From NCBI RefSeq assembly GCF_015668515.1, contig NZ_JADPFO010000001.1, positions 1,452,823 through 1,516,822 on the forward strand: a stretch of 64,000 bases of DNA. The letters are read 5' to 3'. Of the stretch, positions 26,575 through 35,120 are shown piece after piece. Source of the stretch: Paraclostridium tenue. GTDB taxonomy: Bacteria > Bacillota > Clostridia > Peptostreptococcales > Peptostreptococcaceae. A model generated the notes under the pieces. That model was not told where the DNA came from. It searched no databases and saw nothing but the letters and a program-made list of their open reading frames with translations. The translations under genes were made by a program, and so were the position numbers. The first letter of the stretch is position 1; each line of letters opens with the position of its first letter.

Positions 26575-27027
26575 TTACTCTTCTTCTTCAACATCATGAT
26601 GATGATCGTGATCATCTTCTATAACAACACCATCTAATGCAGCTATGTGTATATTATTCTTTTTAGAATAATCTATTAACGCAGCTTTTATAGCTTGCTC
26701 AGCTAAAACTGAACAGTGCATTTTAACTGGTGGTAAACCATCTAAAGCTTCTGCAACAGCTTTATTAGTTATTTCTAAAGCTTCATCTATAGTTTTTCCT
26801 TTTATTAATTCTGTAGCCATAGAAGAACTTGCTATAGCTGATCCGCATCCGAAAGTCATAAACTTAACGTCATTTATAACTTTAGTATCATTATCTATAT
26901 CAAGATATATTCTCATTATATCTCCACATTTTACGTTTCCAACTTCTCCTACTCCACTTGCATTTTCTATTTCTCCAACATTTCTTGGATTCATGAAATG
27001 GTCCATAACTTTTTCACTGTATTGCAT
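26575..27027 (-). CDS. iscU: Iron-sulfur cluster scaffold protein, NifU/IscU type
   Basis: Scaffold on which the cysteine desulfurase assembles Fe-S clusters. Of 150 residues, the three ligand cysteines are C34 (VKCGD, with D36), C61 (TFGCGSA) and C105 (MHCSVLAE), the IscU/NifU-N pattern without the extra C-terminal Nfu domain. The C-terminus is unusual: DDHDHHHDVEEEE, a His/Asp/Glu-rich tail that looks metal-binding. The gene begins one base past the iscS stop, so translation is coupled, and closes the operon. Confidence 0.95.
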   Translation of the reverse strand: MQYSEKVMDHFMNPRNVGEIENASGVGEVGNVKCGDIMRIYLDIDNDTKVINDVKFMTFGCGSAIASSSMATELIKGKTIDEALEITNKAVAEALDGLPPVKMHCSVLAEQAIKAALIDYSKKNNIHIAALDGVVIEDDHDHHHDVEEEE

Positions 27028-27028
27028 A

Positions 27029-28216
27029 TTACTTACCTCCCTTGTCTAATTTGTTATATAATGGCGACATACTTCTTAATCTTTCTATTATCTTTGGTAA
27101 ATTATCTATTATAAAATCGATATCTTCTTCTGTTGTAAAATCTCCTATGCTAAGTCTTAATGAACCATGAGCTATCTCATGAGGTAATCCCATAGCCATA
27201 AGTACATGAGATGGATCTAGTGATCCTGAAGTACAAGCTGATCCACTTGATGCAGCTATACCTAACATATCTAACATTAATAATATTCCTTCTCCTTCTA
27301 TAAATTCAAATGAGAAGTTTACATTTCCTGGAAGTCTATATTCTAAACTTCCGTTAACTTTTGTATGAGGTATTCTTTCTAATATACCATCTATAAGTCT
27401 AGTTCTTAAAGCAGTTAATCTTTCTATATGCTCACCCATATTAGCTTTCGCAAGTTCACATGCTTTAGCATATCCAACTATACCAGGTATATTTTCAGTA
27501 CCAGCTCTTCTTCTTCTTTCTTGTGCTCCACCATGAACGAAAGTGTGTAATTTAACACCAGTTCTTATGTATAAAGCACCTATACCTTTAGGTCCATAGA
27601 TTTTATGAGATGACATACTCATTAAGTCTATATTTAATTCTTTAACATCTATAGGTATATTTCCTGCAGCTTGGACAGCATCTGTGTGGAATATAACATT
27701 GTGTTTCTTAGCTATTTCCCCTATTTCTTTTATAGGTTGAATTGTTCCAACTTCATTATTAGCAAACATTATACTTATTAATATAGTTTTGTCTGTTATA
27801 GCTTTTTCAACATCTTGTGCATTTACTCTACCATCTGCATCAACATCTAAGTAAGTTACTTCAAATCCGTGATGTTTTTCTAAGTATTCACAAACATGAA
27901 GTATCCCATGATGTTCTACTTTAGAAGTTATTATATGGTTTCCTTTTGCTTTATTTGCAAAAGCAACTCCTTCTATAGCCCAGTTATCACTTTCTGTTCC
28001 ACCAGCTGTAAAGTATATTTCATTTGGTTTTGCATTTATAAGTTCTGCAACTGTTGCTCTTGATTTATCTAATACGTTTTTAGCATCTCTCCCGAAAGAA
28101 TGGAAACTTGATGCATTTCCGAAAGTTTCAGTAAAGTAAGGCATCATAGCCTCTAATACCTCTTTTTTAACAGGAGTTGTAGCCGAATAATCCATATATA
28201 TCTTTCTTTTTTCCAT
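27029..28216 (-). CDS. iscS: Cysteine desulfurase, NifS/IscS type
   Basis: PLP enzyme that takes sulfur from cysteine and hands it as persulfide to IscU and, by inference, MnmA. It begins YMDYSATTPV; HTDAVQA is followed by SMSSHKIYGPKG, with the PLP lysine K205. The catalytic C328 lies in SSGSACTSGS, the long mobile loop with the SSGSAC motif of the IscS/NifS group (class I). About 395 residues, complete. An ATG at 28225 sits directly on the AGGAG site, so ATG 28216, nine bases beyond it, is taken as the start. It is the middle gene of iscR-iscS-iscU. Confidence 0.95.
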   Translation of the reverse strand: MEKRKIYMDYSATTPVKKEVLEAMMPYFTETFGNASSFHSFGRDAKNVLDKSRATVAELINAKPNEIYFTAGGTESDNWAIEGVAFANKAKGNHIITSKVEHHGILHVCEYLEKHHGFEVTYLDVDADGRVNAQDVEKAITDKTILISIMFANNEVGTIQPIKEIGEIAKKHNVIFHTDAVQAAGNIPIDVKELNIDLMSMSSHKIYGPKGIGALYIRTGVKLHTFVHGGAQERRRRAGTENIPGIVGYAKACELAKANMGEHIERLTALRTRLIDGILERIPHTKVNGSLEYRLPGNVNFSFEFIEGEGILLMLDMLGIAASSGSACTSGSLDPSHVLMAMGLPHEIAHGSLRLSIGDFTTEEDIDFIIDNLPKIIERLRSMSPLYNKLDKGGK

Positions 28217-28234
28217 TTTATTCATCTCCTAAAT

Positions 28235-28690
28235 CTATTTTATAATTAAATCTGTTATATCATTTATATTTTTATTTTTATTTTTATTATAATCATCTAC
28301 CATATCTTGAAGTGTTATTGAGTTTATAACATCCTCTATCCCTTGCTTAATTCTTTCCCAAACAACTTTGGCAACGCAAATTCCAGAGTTTTCACATGCA
28401 TGTTCATCCATTACACAATCTGAAATTGAAATAGGTCCCTCAAGTACTCTTAGTATATCTCCAACTGTTATATCTTTAGGTTCTTTACCTAATAAATATC
28501 CTCCTTGAGCACCTCTTACACTTTTTATCAATCCAGACTTTTTAAGTGATGAAAATATCTGTTCAAGATATTGTTCTGATATATTTTGTCTTTGAGCTAT
28601 CTGCCTTAATGGTACTGGTCCATCTCTTTGAGTAAGTGAAAGCTCAAACATTGCTTTTAGTCCGTATCTACCTTTAGTTGATAGCTTCAT
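28235..28690 (-). CDS. iscR: Rrf2-family Fe-S cluster regulator IscR
   Basis: Transcription factor of 151 residues with an N-terminal winged helix (LSTKGRYGLKAMFEL, ISEQYLEQIFSSLKKSGL, SVRGAQGGYLL) and a cluster-binding segment with C92, C99 and C105, spaced as in IscR. With a bound cluster it should repress its own operon through the type 1-like operator at 28717-28741. Related Rrf2 proteins include CymR, which lacks the three cysteines, so IscR is the better name. First gene of the isc operon, starting at ATG 28690. Confidence 0.93.
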   Translation of the reverse strand: MKLSTKGRYGLKAMFELSLTQRDGPVPLRQIAQRQNISEQYLEQIFSSLKKSGLIKSVRGAQGGYLLGKEPKDITVGDILRVLEGPISISDCVMDEHACENSGICVAKVVWERIKQGIEDVINSITLQDMVDDYNKNKNKNINDITDLIIK

Positions 28691-28716
28691 TTTTTACACC
28701 TTCTTTTCAAATAGGT

Positions 28717-28741
28717 ATTCCCGACTAACTTACTAGGTTTT
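28717..28741. promoter_or_regulatory. IscR type 1-like operator
   Basis: The + strand segment with core CCGACTAACTTACTAGG matches 19 of 25 positions of the E. coli IscR type 1 consensus as I recall it, including the GACT core. It lies just downstream of the promoter, about +6 to +30. Confidence 0.7.
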
Positions 28742-28753
28742 ATCTTCAAATTT

Positions 28754-28782
28754 ATTTTATTATATCATAGTATTTTTGTCAA
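28754..28782 (-). promoter_or_regulatory. Sigma-A promoter of the isc operon
   Basis: Minus strand: TTGACA (28777-28782), a 17-base spacer, TAAAAT (28754-28759). The start codon is 64 bases downstream of the -10. Confidence 0.75.
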
Positions 28783-28813
28783 CATTAAATTCATAGTATT
28801 TTTCTAGGAATTA

Positions 28814-28850
28814 AAAAAGGAGTAAATTCTAATATTATTCACTCCTTTAA
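28814..28850 (-). terminator. Intrinsic terminator after the GNAT gene
   Basis: Minus strand arms AAAGGAGT/ACTCCTTT (28841-28848, 28816-28823) with an A/T-rich partially paired loop, then T6. Confidence 0.75.
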
Positions 28851-28856
28851 ATAAAT

Positions 28857-29627
28857 TCACTTATAATAATTTACCCACTGACCTAGTTCTTTAAACCCTA
28901 TTTTTTTATAAATTTTTCCTGCCTCTTCATTATCATAAAAAAGACAAGGTGTTTTTTTATCATTTAATAAACTATTACATAATTTTACCACGCATTTAGT
29001 TGCATATCCTTTATTTCTATACATTGGGTGAGTTCCTACACCTACAACCATAGCATGAGTGCTATTTTCAGAAGTTGATTTTGCCATAGATACTACTTTT
29101 TTATTTTCTTCTATATAATAACCTCTTCCACTTTTCAAATTACTTTTTATACTCTTTATAGTAGTATTTTCAAATTCGCCTATATTTTCATAAAGCTCTA
29201 GTATTTTATTTATCTTCCCAAATCTTATTTTTTTTACGCTTGAATCTATTTCATAATCATTTAAAAATTTTAAATTTTTTAATGCACAAAAATTTACTAT
29301 TCTTTTTTTACCATAAGAAATATAAGGTTCTATATATTTTAAAGTATCTATTTTACCATTTATAACTCTATACGGTAGTTTGTTTATATAATTAACAAAG
29401 CTAACTACATCATCATTATCATAAGAATAAAGTGTAAGTATATCAAAATACTGAATTAATAGACCTTTTATGTTACCAACTAAATCAAAGTTTGCCCATA
29501 TGTTAAAAAAACAATTATCATATCCATATCTTTTTATATCCTCACCGATTACTAAATTAAAATTTTCTTCTTGATTTAAATAATTAATAAGTTGATTATC
29601 ATAATCTTCACTTAACTTTAAAATCAT
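28857..29627 (-). CDS. GNAT family N-acetyltransferase
   Basis: A 256-residue protein; the C-terminal third has the GNAT fold. It includes VVSMAKS, then the acetyl-CoA binding motif A VVGVGTHPMYRNKGYATKCV (pattern V-x-T-x-P-x-x-R-x-x-G-x-G/A), then CLFYDNEEAGKIYKKIGFKELGQW at the end. The N-terminal 130 residues are unassigned and may be a second degenerate GNAT-like domain. Substrate unknown. A GGAGG site precedes ATG 29627. Single gene with its own terminator, next to but outside the isc operon. Confidence 0.85.
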   Translation of the reverse strand: MILKLSEDYDNQLINYLNQEENFNLVIGEDIKRYGYDNCFFNIWANFDLVGNIKGLLIQYFDILTLYSYDNDDVVSFVNYINKLPYRVINGKIDTLKYIEPYISYGKKRIVNFCALKNLKFLNDYEIDSSVKKIRFGKINKILELYENIGEFENTTIKSIKSNLKSGRGYYIEENKKVVSMAKSTSENSTHAMVVGVGTHPMYRNKGYATKCVVKLCNSLLNDKKTPCLFYDNEEAGKIYKKIGFKELGQWVNYYK

Positions 29628-29850
29628 TATAGCCTCCGATACTTAAATTTTATGTTAAATAATATGTTTTTAATAAATTAATTATTCTAGCTTAATTAAT
29701 TCTTTCCTTCATAAACATATTTGCATATAAATCTTTTGGAAATTTTTTCAATAAACATACTTGTAATAAATTTTTTCTAGTGGTAAATTTATTTTAAAGA
29801 ATTAAGCTTTTTAGTAACTAAATATCAAACTTAAGAAAGAAGGATTAATT

Positions 29851-30408
29851 ATGACTGTATTAGATATATTTGTAAAAAATTTATGCGGTACATTTAATAA
29901 CGACGAACAAATAGAAAAAGAGCTTAAAAATGGTGATATAAAACATCCTTATGCAAAACATATAAATGGCATATGTAATAATAAGATTAAAAACTTACCG
30001 GATAATTTTGATGGTTATTTTGTTATAGAAGAAAGTTATTATAAACAAGGAAACTTTAACAATATCTTGCCTCATTTATTTTTATTTACTTTGAATGAAG
30101 ATAATAAAGTTGTTTTAACTTCTTATGAGCTTCCTAAGGAAATATCTAAAGAGGATTTTAGAAATGATAATCATGATTTAGTTATGGACTATAACAATTT
30201 AGTTAAATCAGAAAAGTTTACACCTATGATATATAATGAGTGTAATGGTGTATTTACAGGCGAAAGTATTAGTTATTTCACTCCTGTTACTAAATTTGAG
30301 CTTAAAGAAAAGATAGAAGCTTCAACTTTGTATGTAAGTGAAGTTTTCTATAAAAATGATAAGATAACTTTTGGATTTGTTGATCCAATTATTTATAAAA
30401 GAGTATAG
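29851..30408 (+). CDS. Hypothetical protein, possibly CpeT-like
   Basis: Soluble protein of 185 residues without signal or membrane helices. Its opening LCGTFNNDEQIEKEL, a central Gly-Tyr-Phe-Val-Ile-Glu-Glu-Ser-Tyr-Tyr strand, and later VVLTSYELP followed by GVFTGESI faintly recall the CpeT/CpcT chromophore-lyase barrel. That likeness is weak and would be surprising here, so I leave the function open. A clear AAGAAAGGA site and ATG support translation. It is a single-gene unit facing rarA, with a shared terminator. Confidence 0.6.
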   Translation: MTVLDIFVKNLCGTFNNDEQIEKELKNGDIKHPYAKHINGICNNKIKNLPDNFDGYFVIEESYYKQGNFNNILPHLFLFTLNEDNKVVLTSYELPKEISKEDFRNDNHDLVMDYNNLVKSEKFTPMIYNECNGVFTGESISYFTPVTKFELKEKIEASTLYVSEVFYKNDKITFGFVDPIIYKRV

Positions 30409-30421
30409 TTAAATTTTGCAT

Positions 30422-30456
30422 AAAAATAATGGTAGTAAACATTTTACCACCATTAT
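30422..30456 (+). terminator. Bidirectional terminator before rarA stop
   Basis: Arms AATAATGGTAGTAAA and TTTTACCACCATTATT, with one mismatch, are followed by TTTTATTT on the + strand and preceded by A-rich sequence on the other. Confidence 0.8.
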
Positions 30457-30458
30457 TT

Positions 30459-31733
30459 TTATTTGTTATTTTTCACACTATTCCAATATTGTTCAAATGA
30501 TTTTTCATTTTTATTTTCTCCTGGAATATAATACTTTTTATCTTTTATAGCATCTGGTAGGTATTGTTGTTTTACATAATGATTAGGATAATTATGAGGA
30601 TACTTATAATCAACACCTCTACCTAAATTTTTAGCACCTAAATAATGTGCATCTTTTAAATGTAGAGGAATGTCTCCTGTTTCTATATTGTCTAAGTCTG
30701 CTAATGCTGATTCTATAGCCATAACTGCTGAATTTGATTTTGGACACTGTGCTAAATAAATAGTAGCTTGCGAAAGAGGTATTCGTGCTTCTGGAAACCC
30801 TAATTGCAGTGCAGATGAAACACAAGCTTCAGTTATAGTTATAGCCTGTGGCACTGCTAGTCCTACATCTTCACTTGCTACACAAAGTAATCTTCTAGTT
30901 ATTCCTTGAATATCTCCAGCCTTAATAAGTCTTGCTAGATAGTGTATAGATGCATCTATATCAGAGCCTCTTAAAGATTTGTGAAATGCTGAAAGTATAG
31001 AATATCCATCATCTCCACCTTTATCGTAATTTAACATTTTTACACTCGAACACTCTATTACATTATCTAGAGTTATATTTACAGTGTTAGAAACAATATC
31101 TATTCCTACATTAAAAACTAATTCTAATTTATTTAACGCACTTCTCATATCTCCATTGCAAGTCTGTGCTATATATTCTAGTGCTTTATCTTCAACATTA
31201 ATACTATCATATGTATTAATACTTTTTAGTCTTTCTACTGCCCTTTGAAGTCCTTTAAGTATATCTTCTTTATTTATTTGTTTAAATTCAAATATAGTGC
31301 TTCTACTTAAAATAGCTTTATATACTACAAAATATGGATTATCAGCTGTACTTGCAATTAATGTTACCGATCCATCTTCAATAACTTCAAGTAAGGATTG
31401 TTGCTGTTTTCTATTTAATGCCTGAATCTCATCTAGCATTAAAATTATACCATTGTATGAAAATAAATCTCTTTTAGCAGAATCTATAACTTCATTTATT
31501 TCTTTAACCCCACAGTTTACAGCATTTAATTTTACATATTTTTTGCCTGTAACATTAGCAATTATATTTGCCAACGTAGTTTTTCCAGTTCCAGGAGGTC
31601 CATATAGTATCATATTTGGAATGGTTTTATTTTCTATAAGTTTATTTATAATTTTTCCTTTGCCTATTATATGAGATTGTCCTACCATATCTTCTATTTG
31701 TTGTGGTCTTAATCTATCTGCTAATGGTTGCAT
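30459..31733 (-). CDS. rarA: Replication-associated recombination protein A (RarA/MgsA)
   Basis: AAA+ ATPase of 424 residues acting at stalled replication forks, related to clamp-loader subunits and RuvB. It opens MQPLADRLRPQQIEDMVGQ. Walker A GPPGTGKT is at 45-52 and Walker B LMLDEIQAL at about 99-106, with sensor ILSRSTIFEF. The C-terminal tetramerisation part carries SAFHKSLRGSD, ASEDVGLA and the closing Y-P-H motif (YKYPHNYPNHYV). The length is standard. AGGAGGAG precedes ATG 31733. Confidence 0.95.
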   Translation of the reverse strand: MQPLADRLRPQQIEDMVGQSHIIGKGKIINKLIENKTIPNMILYGPPGTGKTTLANIIANVTGKKYVKLNAVNCGVKEINEVIDSAKRDLFSYNGIILMLDEIQALNRKQQQSLLEVIEDGSVTLIASTADNPYFVVYKAILSRSTIFEFKQINKEDILKGLQRAVERLKSINTYDSINVEDKALEYIAQTCNGDMRSALNKLELVFNVGIDIVSNTVNITLDNVIECSSVKMLNYDKGGDDGYSILSAFHKSLRGSDIDASIHYLARLIKAGDIQGITRRLLCVASEDVGLAVPQAITITEACVSSALQLGFPEARIPLSQATIYLAQCPKSNSAVMAIESALADLDNIETGDIPLHLKDAHYLGAKNLGRGVDYKYPHNYPNHYVKQQYLPDAIKDKKYYIPGENKNEKSFEQYWNSVKNNK

Positions 31734-31890
31734 ACGCTCCTCCTAATTTTAATATATTAATTTATTATACTATCTTTTAATGTCTCTTGCATCTATACAA
31801 TACTTTGCTAGCTTTCTATTATACTGTAATCATAATTTCTCTTATTTATTAGTATATTTATACTAAATGTAATTTTAAAGGAGGTAATTT

Positions 31891-32529
31891 ATGCAGTATA
31901 TGAATATGAATACAATGAGAGAAAAAGGACAGTTATCTGTAAATGGAGTTGGAATAGTTAAAGTTAAAGCCGATTTGGCAATATTAACAGTTGGAGTTAC
32001 AACATCTAATAAAGATGTTCAGGTAGCTCAAGTAGAAAATGCTAATACTGTAAATAACATTATATTAAGTTTATCAGACTTTGGTATTCCAAGAGAAAAA
32101 ATAAATGCAGATGATGTAACTATAAATAAAAGGTATGATAATGTAACAAATGAATTGATAGCTTATGAAATAACGACTACTATAAGAATAGAAGTATCTA
32201 ATTTAGAAAATTTAGGTGATATTTATACTTTAGCTATTGAAAATGGAGCTAATAGTAATGTTAATTTAACATTTACTATATCTAATGTATCGCCTCATTA
32301 TAATGAAGCTCTTTTAAAAGCTACTCAAGATGCCTTAAATAAATCTTCACTTTTAGCTAAAAGTCTTTCAATTAAGTTGAGACCACTTCCTGAAAATATA
32401 TCTGAAAATAGTATATCTCAATACTCTATAAGTCAAAAAAATGTATCCTATTCTGGTTCTTCATATTTATCTTCAGGAGATTTAGAAGTTACAGCTCAAG
32501 TTAATATGATTTTTAATACTTATTTATAA
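31891..32529 (+). CDS. SIMPL domain (DUF541) protein
   Basis: A 212-residue protein with the SIMPL/DUF541 pattern: GQLSVNGVGIVKVKADLAILTVGV at the start (G-x-x-x-V-x-P/A-D-x-A), the NTVNNIILSLSDFGIPREKI block, and ALLKATQDALNKSSLLAKSL near 150. Family members are periplasmic or exported in many bacteria; this one lacks a recognisable signal peptide, so it may be cytoplasmic or secreted by another route. Function unknown; some homologues respond to oxidative or envelope stress. An AAAGGAGG site precedes the ATG. The 56-residue ORF follows 36 bases later. Confidence 0.85.
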   Translation: MQYMNMNTMREKGQLSVNGVGIVKVKADLAILTVGVTTSNKDVQVAQVENANTVNNIILSLSDFGIPREKINADDVTINKRYDNVTNELIAYEITTTIRIEVSNLENLGDIYTLAIENGANSNVNLTFTISNVSPHYNEALLKATQDALNKSSLLAKSLSIKLRPLPENISENSISQYSISQKNVSYSGSSYLSSGDLEVTAQVNMIFNTYL

Positions 32530-32565
32530 TTTTTATTAAATAAAATAGAAAAGGAGGATATTTTA

Positions 32566-32736
32566 ATGTGTGATAAAAAAGATATACCAACTCCAGAAGA
32601 ATTTGATTCAATGTTAAAAAGTATTGGCTTTGTAGAAAGTACCCATACGTATAAGAATTATTATATTGAACGTAACATAGAAAAAAAGAAAATAAAGAAG
32701 ATAAGGACGATAACAAATAATAAAAAAGCTGCATAG
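32566..32736 (+). CDS. Small basic protein of 56 residues
   Basis: Begins ATG 32566 behind a strong AAGGAGG site and ends at TAG 32734-32736. The N-terminal half is acidic (MCDKKDIPTPEEFDSMLKS) and the C-terminal half is strongly basic (IEKKKIKKIRTITNNKKAA). No family is recognised. It is probably co-transcribed with the SIMPL gene 36 bases upstream. The stop codon is built into the stem of the downstream terminator. Confidence 0.7.
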   Translation: MCDKKDIPTPEEFDSMLKSIGFVESTHTYKNYYIERNIEKKKIKKIRTITNNKKAA

Positions 32737-32752
32737 AATGCAGCTTTTTTTA
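32726..32752 (+). terminator. Bidirectional terminator
   Basis: Stem AAAGCTGCAT/ATGCAGCTTT around an AGA loop, then TTTTTT on the + strand and A-run on the other. It serves the small ORF and the opposing DUF3785-like gene. Confidence 0.9.
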
Positions 32753-33169
32753 TACTATACAGTTTTCTATTTGAATTATATAATCTAGGCAGTGTTCACA
32801 CATTATTACGCTAACTATATAACTATCATCTACTTTTCCAGCTCTACTTAATTTATTAAATGATAAACCTTCATAGTCTTTACTTATATCGCTTATTACA
32901 AACTTACCATCTTTAGTAAATATATAAAAGTGATATTCTAAGAATCCAAAGAATTTTTGTTTTTCTTTTACTCCTGTTAAACATTCTGGACATGCCTCTT
33001 GATAATATTCTAAATCGAAGTCTACATCTTGTGCTTGATTTAAAATATTTAATATATCATCTAAATTAATATTTGATACTGGCTTTTCTTCATCATTTAT
33101 TAATCCACTACAATTTTCTTTAGATAATTCATAATCTTTTTCATTAAACTTAAATTTATAAATACTCAT
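32750..33169 (-). CDS. Conserved clostridial hypothetical protein (possibly DUF3785)
   Basis: Soluble 139-residue protein with two CxxC pairs, ACPEC near residues 61-64 and MCEHC near 124-127, that could bind a metal together. Length and the pattern YKFKFNEKDYEL at the start agree with what I recall of DUF3785, but that assignment is from memory and uncertain. Its start lies 12 bases downstream of the GT51 gene stop on the same strand, so the two form an operon. Confidence 0.65.
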   Translation of the reverse strand: MSIYKFKFNEKDYELSKENCSGLINDEEKPVSNINLDDILNILNQAQDVDFDLEYYQEACPECLTGVKEKQKFFGFLEYHFYIFTKDGKFVISDISKDYEGLSFNKLSRAGKVDDSYIVSVIMCEHCLDYIIQIENCIV

Positions 33170-33181
33170 ACTACACCTCTT

Positions 33182-34087
33182 TTATTTAATATTCATTGGA
33201 GTTTCTTCTTTTTTAGCTTTTTCATATTCATCTTTTGTTATATATCCTAATTCCTGCATTTTATAAAGAATTATGTCTCTTCTTTTTTTAGCTGCATTAT
33301 AATCTTTAGAATATAATCCAGGTCTATTTGTTATGCCTGCAAGTAAAGCGCATTCTCCTAAGTTTAATTCACTTACATCTTTTCCAAAATAAACTTGCGC
33401 TCCTTTTTGAGCTCCATATATGCCTTTTCCCAAATACATATTATTTAAGTAAAGTTCTAATATTTCTCGTTTATTCATATTCTTGTCCATTTGTCTTGCA
33501 TTGTATATATCTTTAATCTTACGTTTTATAGTTTGATCCATACTCGTTAAAAGATTCTTAGAAACTTGCATTTCTAATGTACTTCCACCTTGTGTACTTT
33601 TACTAAATATATTATGAACAACTGACCTAGTTAAAGATAAGTAATCTACTCCTTTATGATCAAAGAATCTTTCATCTTCTATAGATACTATTGCATGTTG
33701 GAGATCCACTGGTATTTTGCTTATACTTACATATTCACTGCTTACTGACTTTTCTTTCATATAAGAATATGTAGGTTTAGGACTATCTTTTAATGCTATA
33801 TTCATAATTACATTTGCTGATATAGCTCCTATAAAAGATATTATCAATAAAAATATTAGTAATTTCTTTATTATACTAACAAACATTTTAGACTTTTTTT
33901 TCTTTTTAGCTCTACCTTTATTAGCTCTTTTTCCTTTGCTTGAATAATTGTTTCTATTATTATTTGTTTGTTTATTCTCAGTTTTGTTTTCCACCCTTTT
34001 ATGGTTAGTTTGAGATCTTGAGCTTGTATTATTAGAGCTAACTTTTTTACGTCTTATTTTATTTTTTTCATCATCATAATAACTCAT
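33182..34087 (-). CDS. Monofunctional peptidoglycan glycosyltransferase (GT51)
   Basis: Polymerises lipid II into glycan strands. The cytoplasmic N-terminus (1-69) is very Lys/Arg/Asn rich, the membrane helix spans about 70-94, and the GT51 domain runs from about 115. Catalytic E137 lies in SIEDERFFDHKGVD; the second motif reads QGGSTLEMQVSKNLL where GGSTITQQ is usual; then RKIKDIYNARQMDKNMNKREILELYLN with the second catalytic Glu, and the YFGKDVSELNLGECALLAG motif. The chain ends at 301 residues with no transpeptidase domain. It is therefore an MtgA-type enzyme rather than a class A PBP. Confidence 0.92.
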   Translation of the reverse strand: MSYYDDEKNKIRRKKVSSNNTSSRSQTNHKRVENKTENKQTNNNRNNYSSKGKRANKGRAKKKKKSKMFVSIIKKLLIFLLIISFIGAISANVIMNIALKDSPKPTYSYMKEKSVSSEYVSISKIPVDLQHAIVSIEDERFFDHKGVDYLSLTRSVVHNIFSKSTQGGSTLEMQVSKNLLTSMDQTIKRKIKDIYNARQMDKNMNKREILELYLNNMYLGKGIYGAQKGAQVYFGKDVSELNLGECALLAGITNRPGLYSKDYNAAKKRRDIILYKMQELGYITKDEYEKAKKEETPMNIK

Positions 34088-34234
34088 TTTTTACGCTCCT
34101 TTTTAAATATATGAGTAATTATACCTTTTTATTCCAAATAAATCAAAGAGTAAAATTCATTTTATCCTTTGATTTATATTGTTATATATTTTAACTATAA
34201 TTATTTAAATTTAATTTAAAAAATTTATATTTTT

Positions 34235-34264
34235 TTGTTTAAGATTTAAATTTAGTGGTATAAA
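34235..34264 (+). promoter_or_regulatory. Putative sigma-A promoter of the ferredoxin gene
   Basis: TTGTTT (34235-34240), an 18-base spacer and TATAAA (34259-34264), 34 bases before the start codon. Confidence 0.5.
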
Positions 34265-34297
34265 TATACTTGAATAATTTTTTAGGAGGTATTTATT

Positions 34298-34468
34298 ATG
34301 GCTTATAAAATAAGTGATGCTTGTATAAGTTGTGGAGCTTGTGAACCTGAATGTCCAGTTAGTTGTATATCTGCTGGTGATGATAAATATGTTATAGATT
34401 CAGAAGCATGTATAGACTGTGGAACTTGCAACAGCGTATGTCCTGTTGATGCTCCTCAACCAGAATAA
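34298..34468 (+). CDS. Ferredoxin, 2[4Fe-4S]
   Basis: Electron carrier of 56 residues, the normal size for clostridial ferredoxin. The two cluster motifs are plain: ACISCGACEPECPVSC (C-x2-C-x2-C-x3-C-P) at about 8-23 and ACIDCGTCNSVCPVDA at about 37-52. The start ATG follows TAGGAGGT. Single gene with its own promoter and terminator. It would serve pyruvate:ferredoxin oxidoreductase, hydrogenase or similar partners encoded elsewhere. Confidence 0.97.
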   Translation: MAYKISDACISCGACEPECPVSCISAGDDKYVIDSEACIDCGTCNSVCPVDAPQPE

Positions 34469-34474
34469 TACATA

Positions 34475-34509
34475 TAAAAAAAGAAAAGCAAATTGCTTTT
34501 CTTTTTTTA
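34475..34509 (+). terminator. Bidirectional terminator after the ferredoxin gene
   Basis: A/T-rich arms AAAAAGAAAAGCAA/TTGCTTTTCTTTTT with a minimal loop. T-runs occur on both strands, and it overlaps the stop of the opposing gene. Confidence 0.85.
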
Positions 34510-34995
34510 TTTTAAATTAATATTTTTGATAACTTGGTATTGTTGAAATTTATCAATATTTTTAAATTCTAATCTTAATGGTGATTTTAAACTTTCTAAA
34601 GCTACACCTATTTTAATATCTTTTTTATCTCCTCTTTGTAAATTACCAATCATACCTGTAACTTCTCCTTGTTGAGTTATTACAAAGCATTCTGTAGATT
34701 TATGATTTTGGTATGGATATACATCTATATTAGATAATTCTACATCTACTACATCCTTATTTTTAACTTCTAATGTTATTATAGCCATTCCTTCATAATT
34801 TTTATCTAATTTTACTTTTTTGTTTTTCAAATCAACTTTTTTTACTTTTATATCTAAGGTGTCATTATAATTGATATTAATATCATTATATATAATATTT
34901 CTATTGTTCTCTAATGCAATTACATTATTTTTACTTATTATATATAAACTTAAAATGCTTAAAATTAAAAATATCCTTTTTATCTTGTATATCAT
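34507..34995 (-). CDS. Exported protein, possibly DUF4352-like
   Basis: A 162-residue protein with an N-terminal hydrophobic signal (about 6-28, after basic MIYKIKR) and an all-beta outer domain rich in alternating strands: MAIITLEVKNKD, VELSNIDVYPYQN, ECFVITQQGE, GVALESLKSPLRLEFKN. This fits the immunoglobulin-like telokin/DUF4352 group of surface or lipoprotein domains, though no lipobox Cys is present. AGGAGG precedes ATG 34995. Single gene; partner unknown. Confidence 0.65.
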   Translation of the reverse strand: MIYKIKRIFLILSILSLYIISKNNVIALENNRNIIYNDININYNDTLDIKVKKVDLKNKKVKLDKNYEGMAIITLEVKNKDVVDVELSNIDVYPYQNHKSTECFVITQQGEVTGMIGNLQRGDKKDIKIGVALESLKSPLRLEFKNIDKFQQYQVIKNINLK

Positions 34996-35085
34996 TAATT
35001 TCCTCCTATAACATAATATGGTATAGTTTGTTCAAAGGATGTTTTTTCATTCATATATTTTTTTAATATTTTTTGTCGAAAATTG

Positions 35086-35114
35086 TTGACAGCTTTGTCG
35101 AACTTTGTTATTAT
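35086..35114 (+). promoter_or_regulatory. Strong sigma-A promoter of the C-rich RNA
   Basis: Perfect TTGACA (35086-35091), a 17-base spacer and TATTAT (35109-35114) on the + strand, with no coding frame downstream on that strand. Transcription should begin near 35121. Confidence 0.75.
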
Positions 35115-35120
35115 TATTAC

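Noticed and set aside
28765-28803. Repeated TCATAGTATTTTT at 28765-28777 and 28791-28803
   Set aside because: Short A/T-rich direct repeat that overlaps the isc promoter; could be chance and adds nothing firm.
29851-30408. Firm assignment to the CpeT/CpcT phycobilin lyases
   Set aside because: Only faint resemblance and no phycobiliproteins expected; left as hypothetical.
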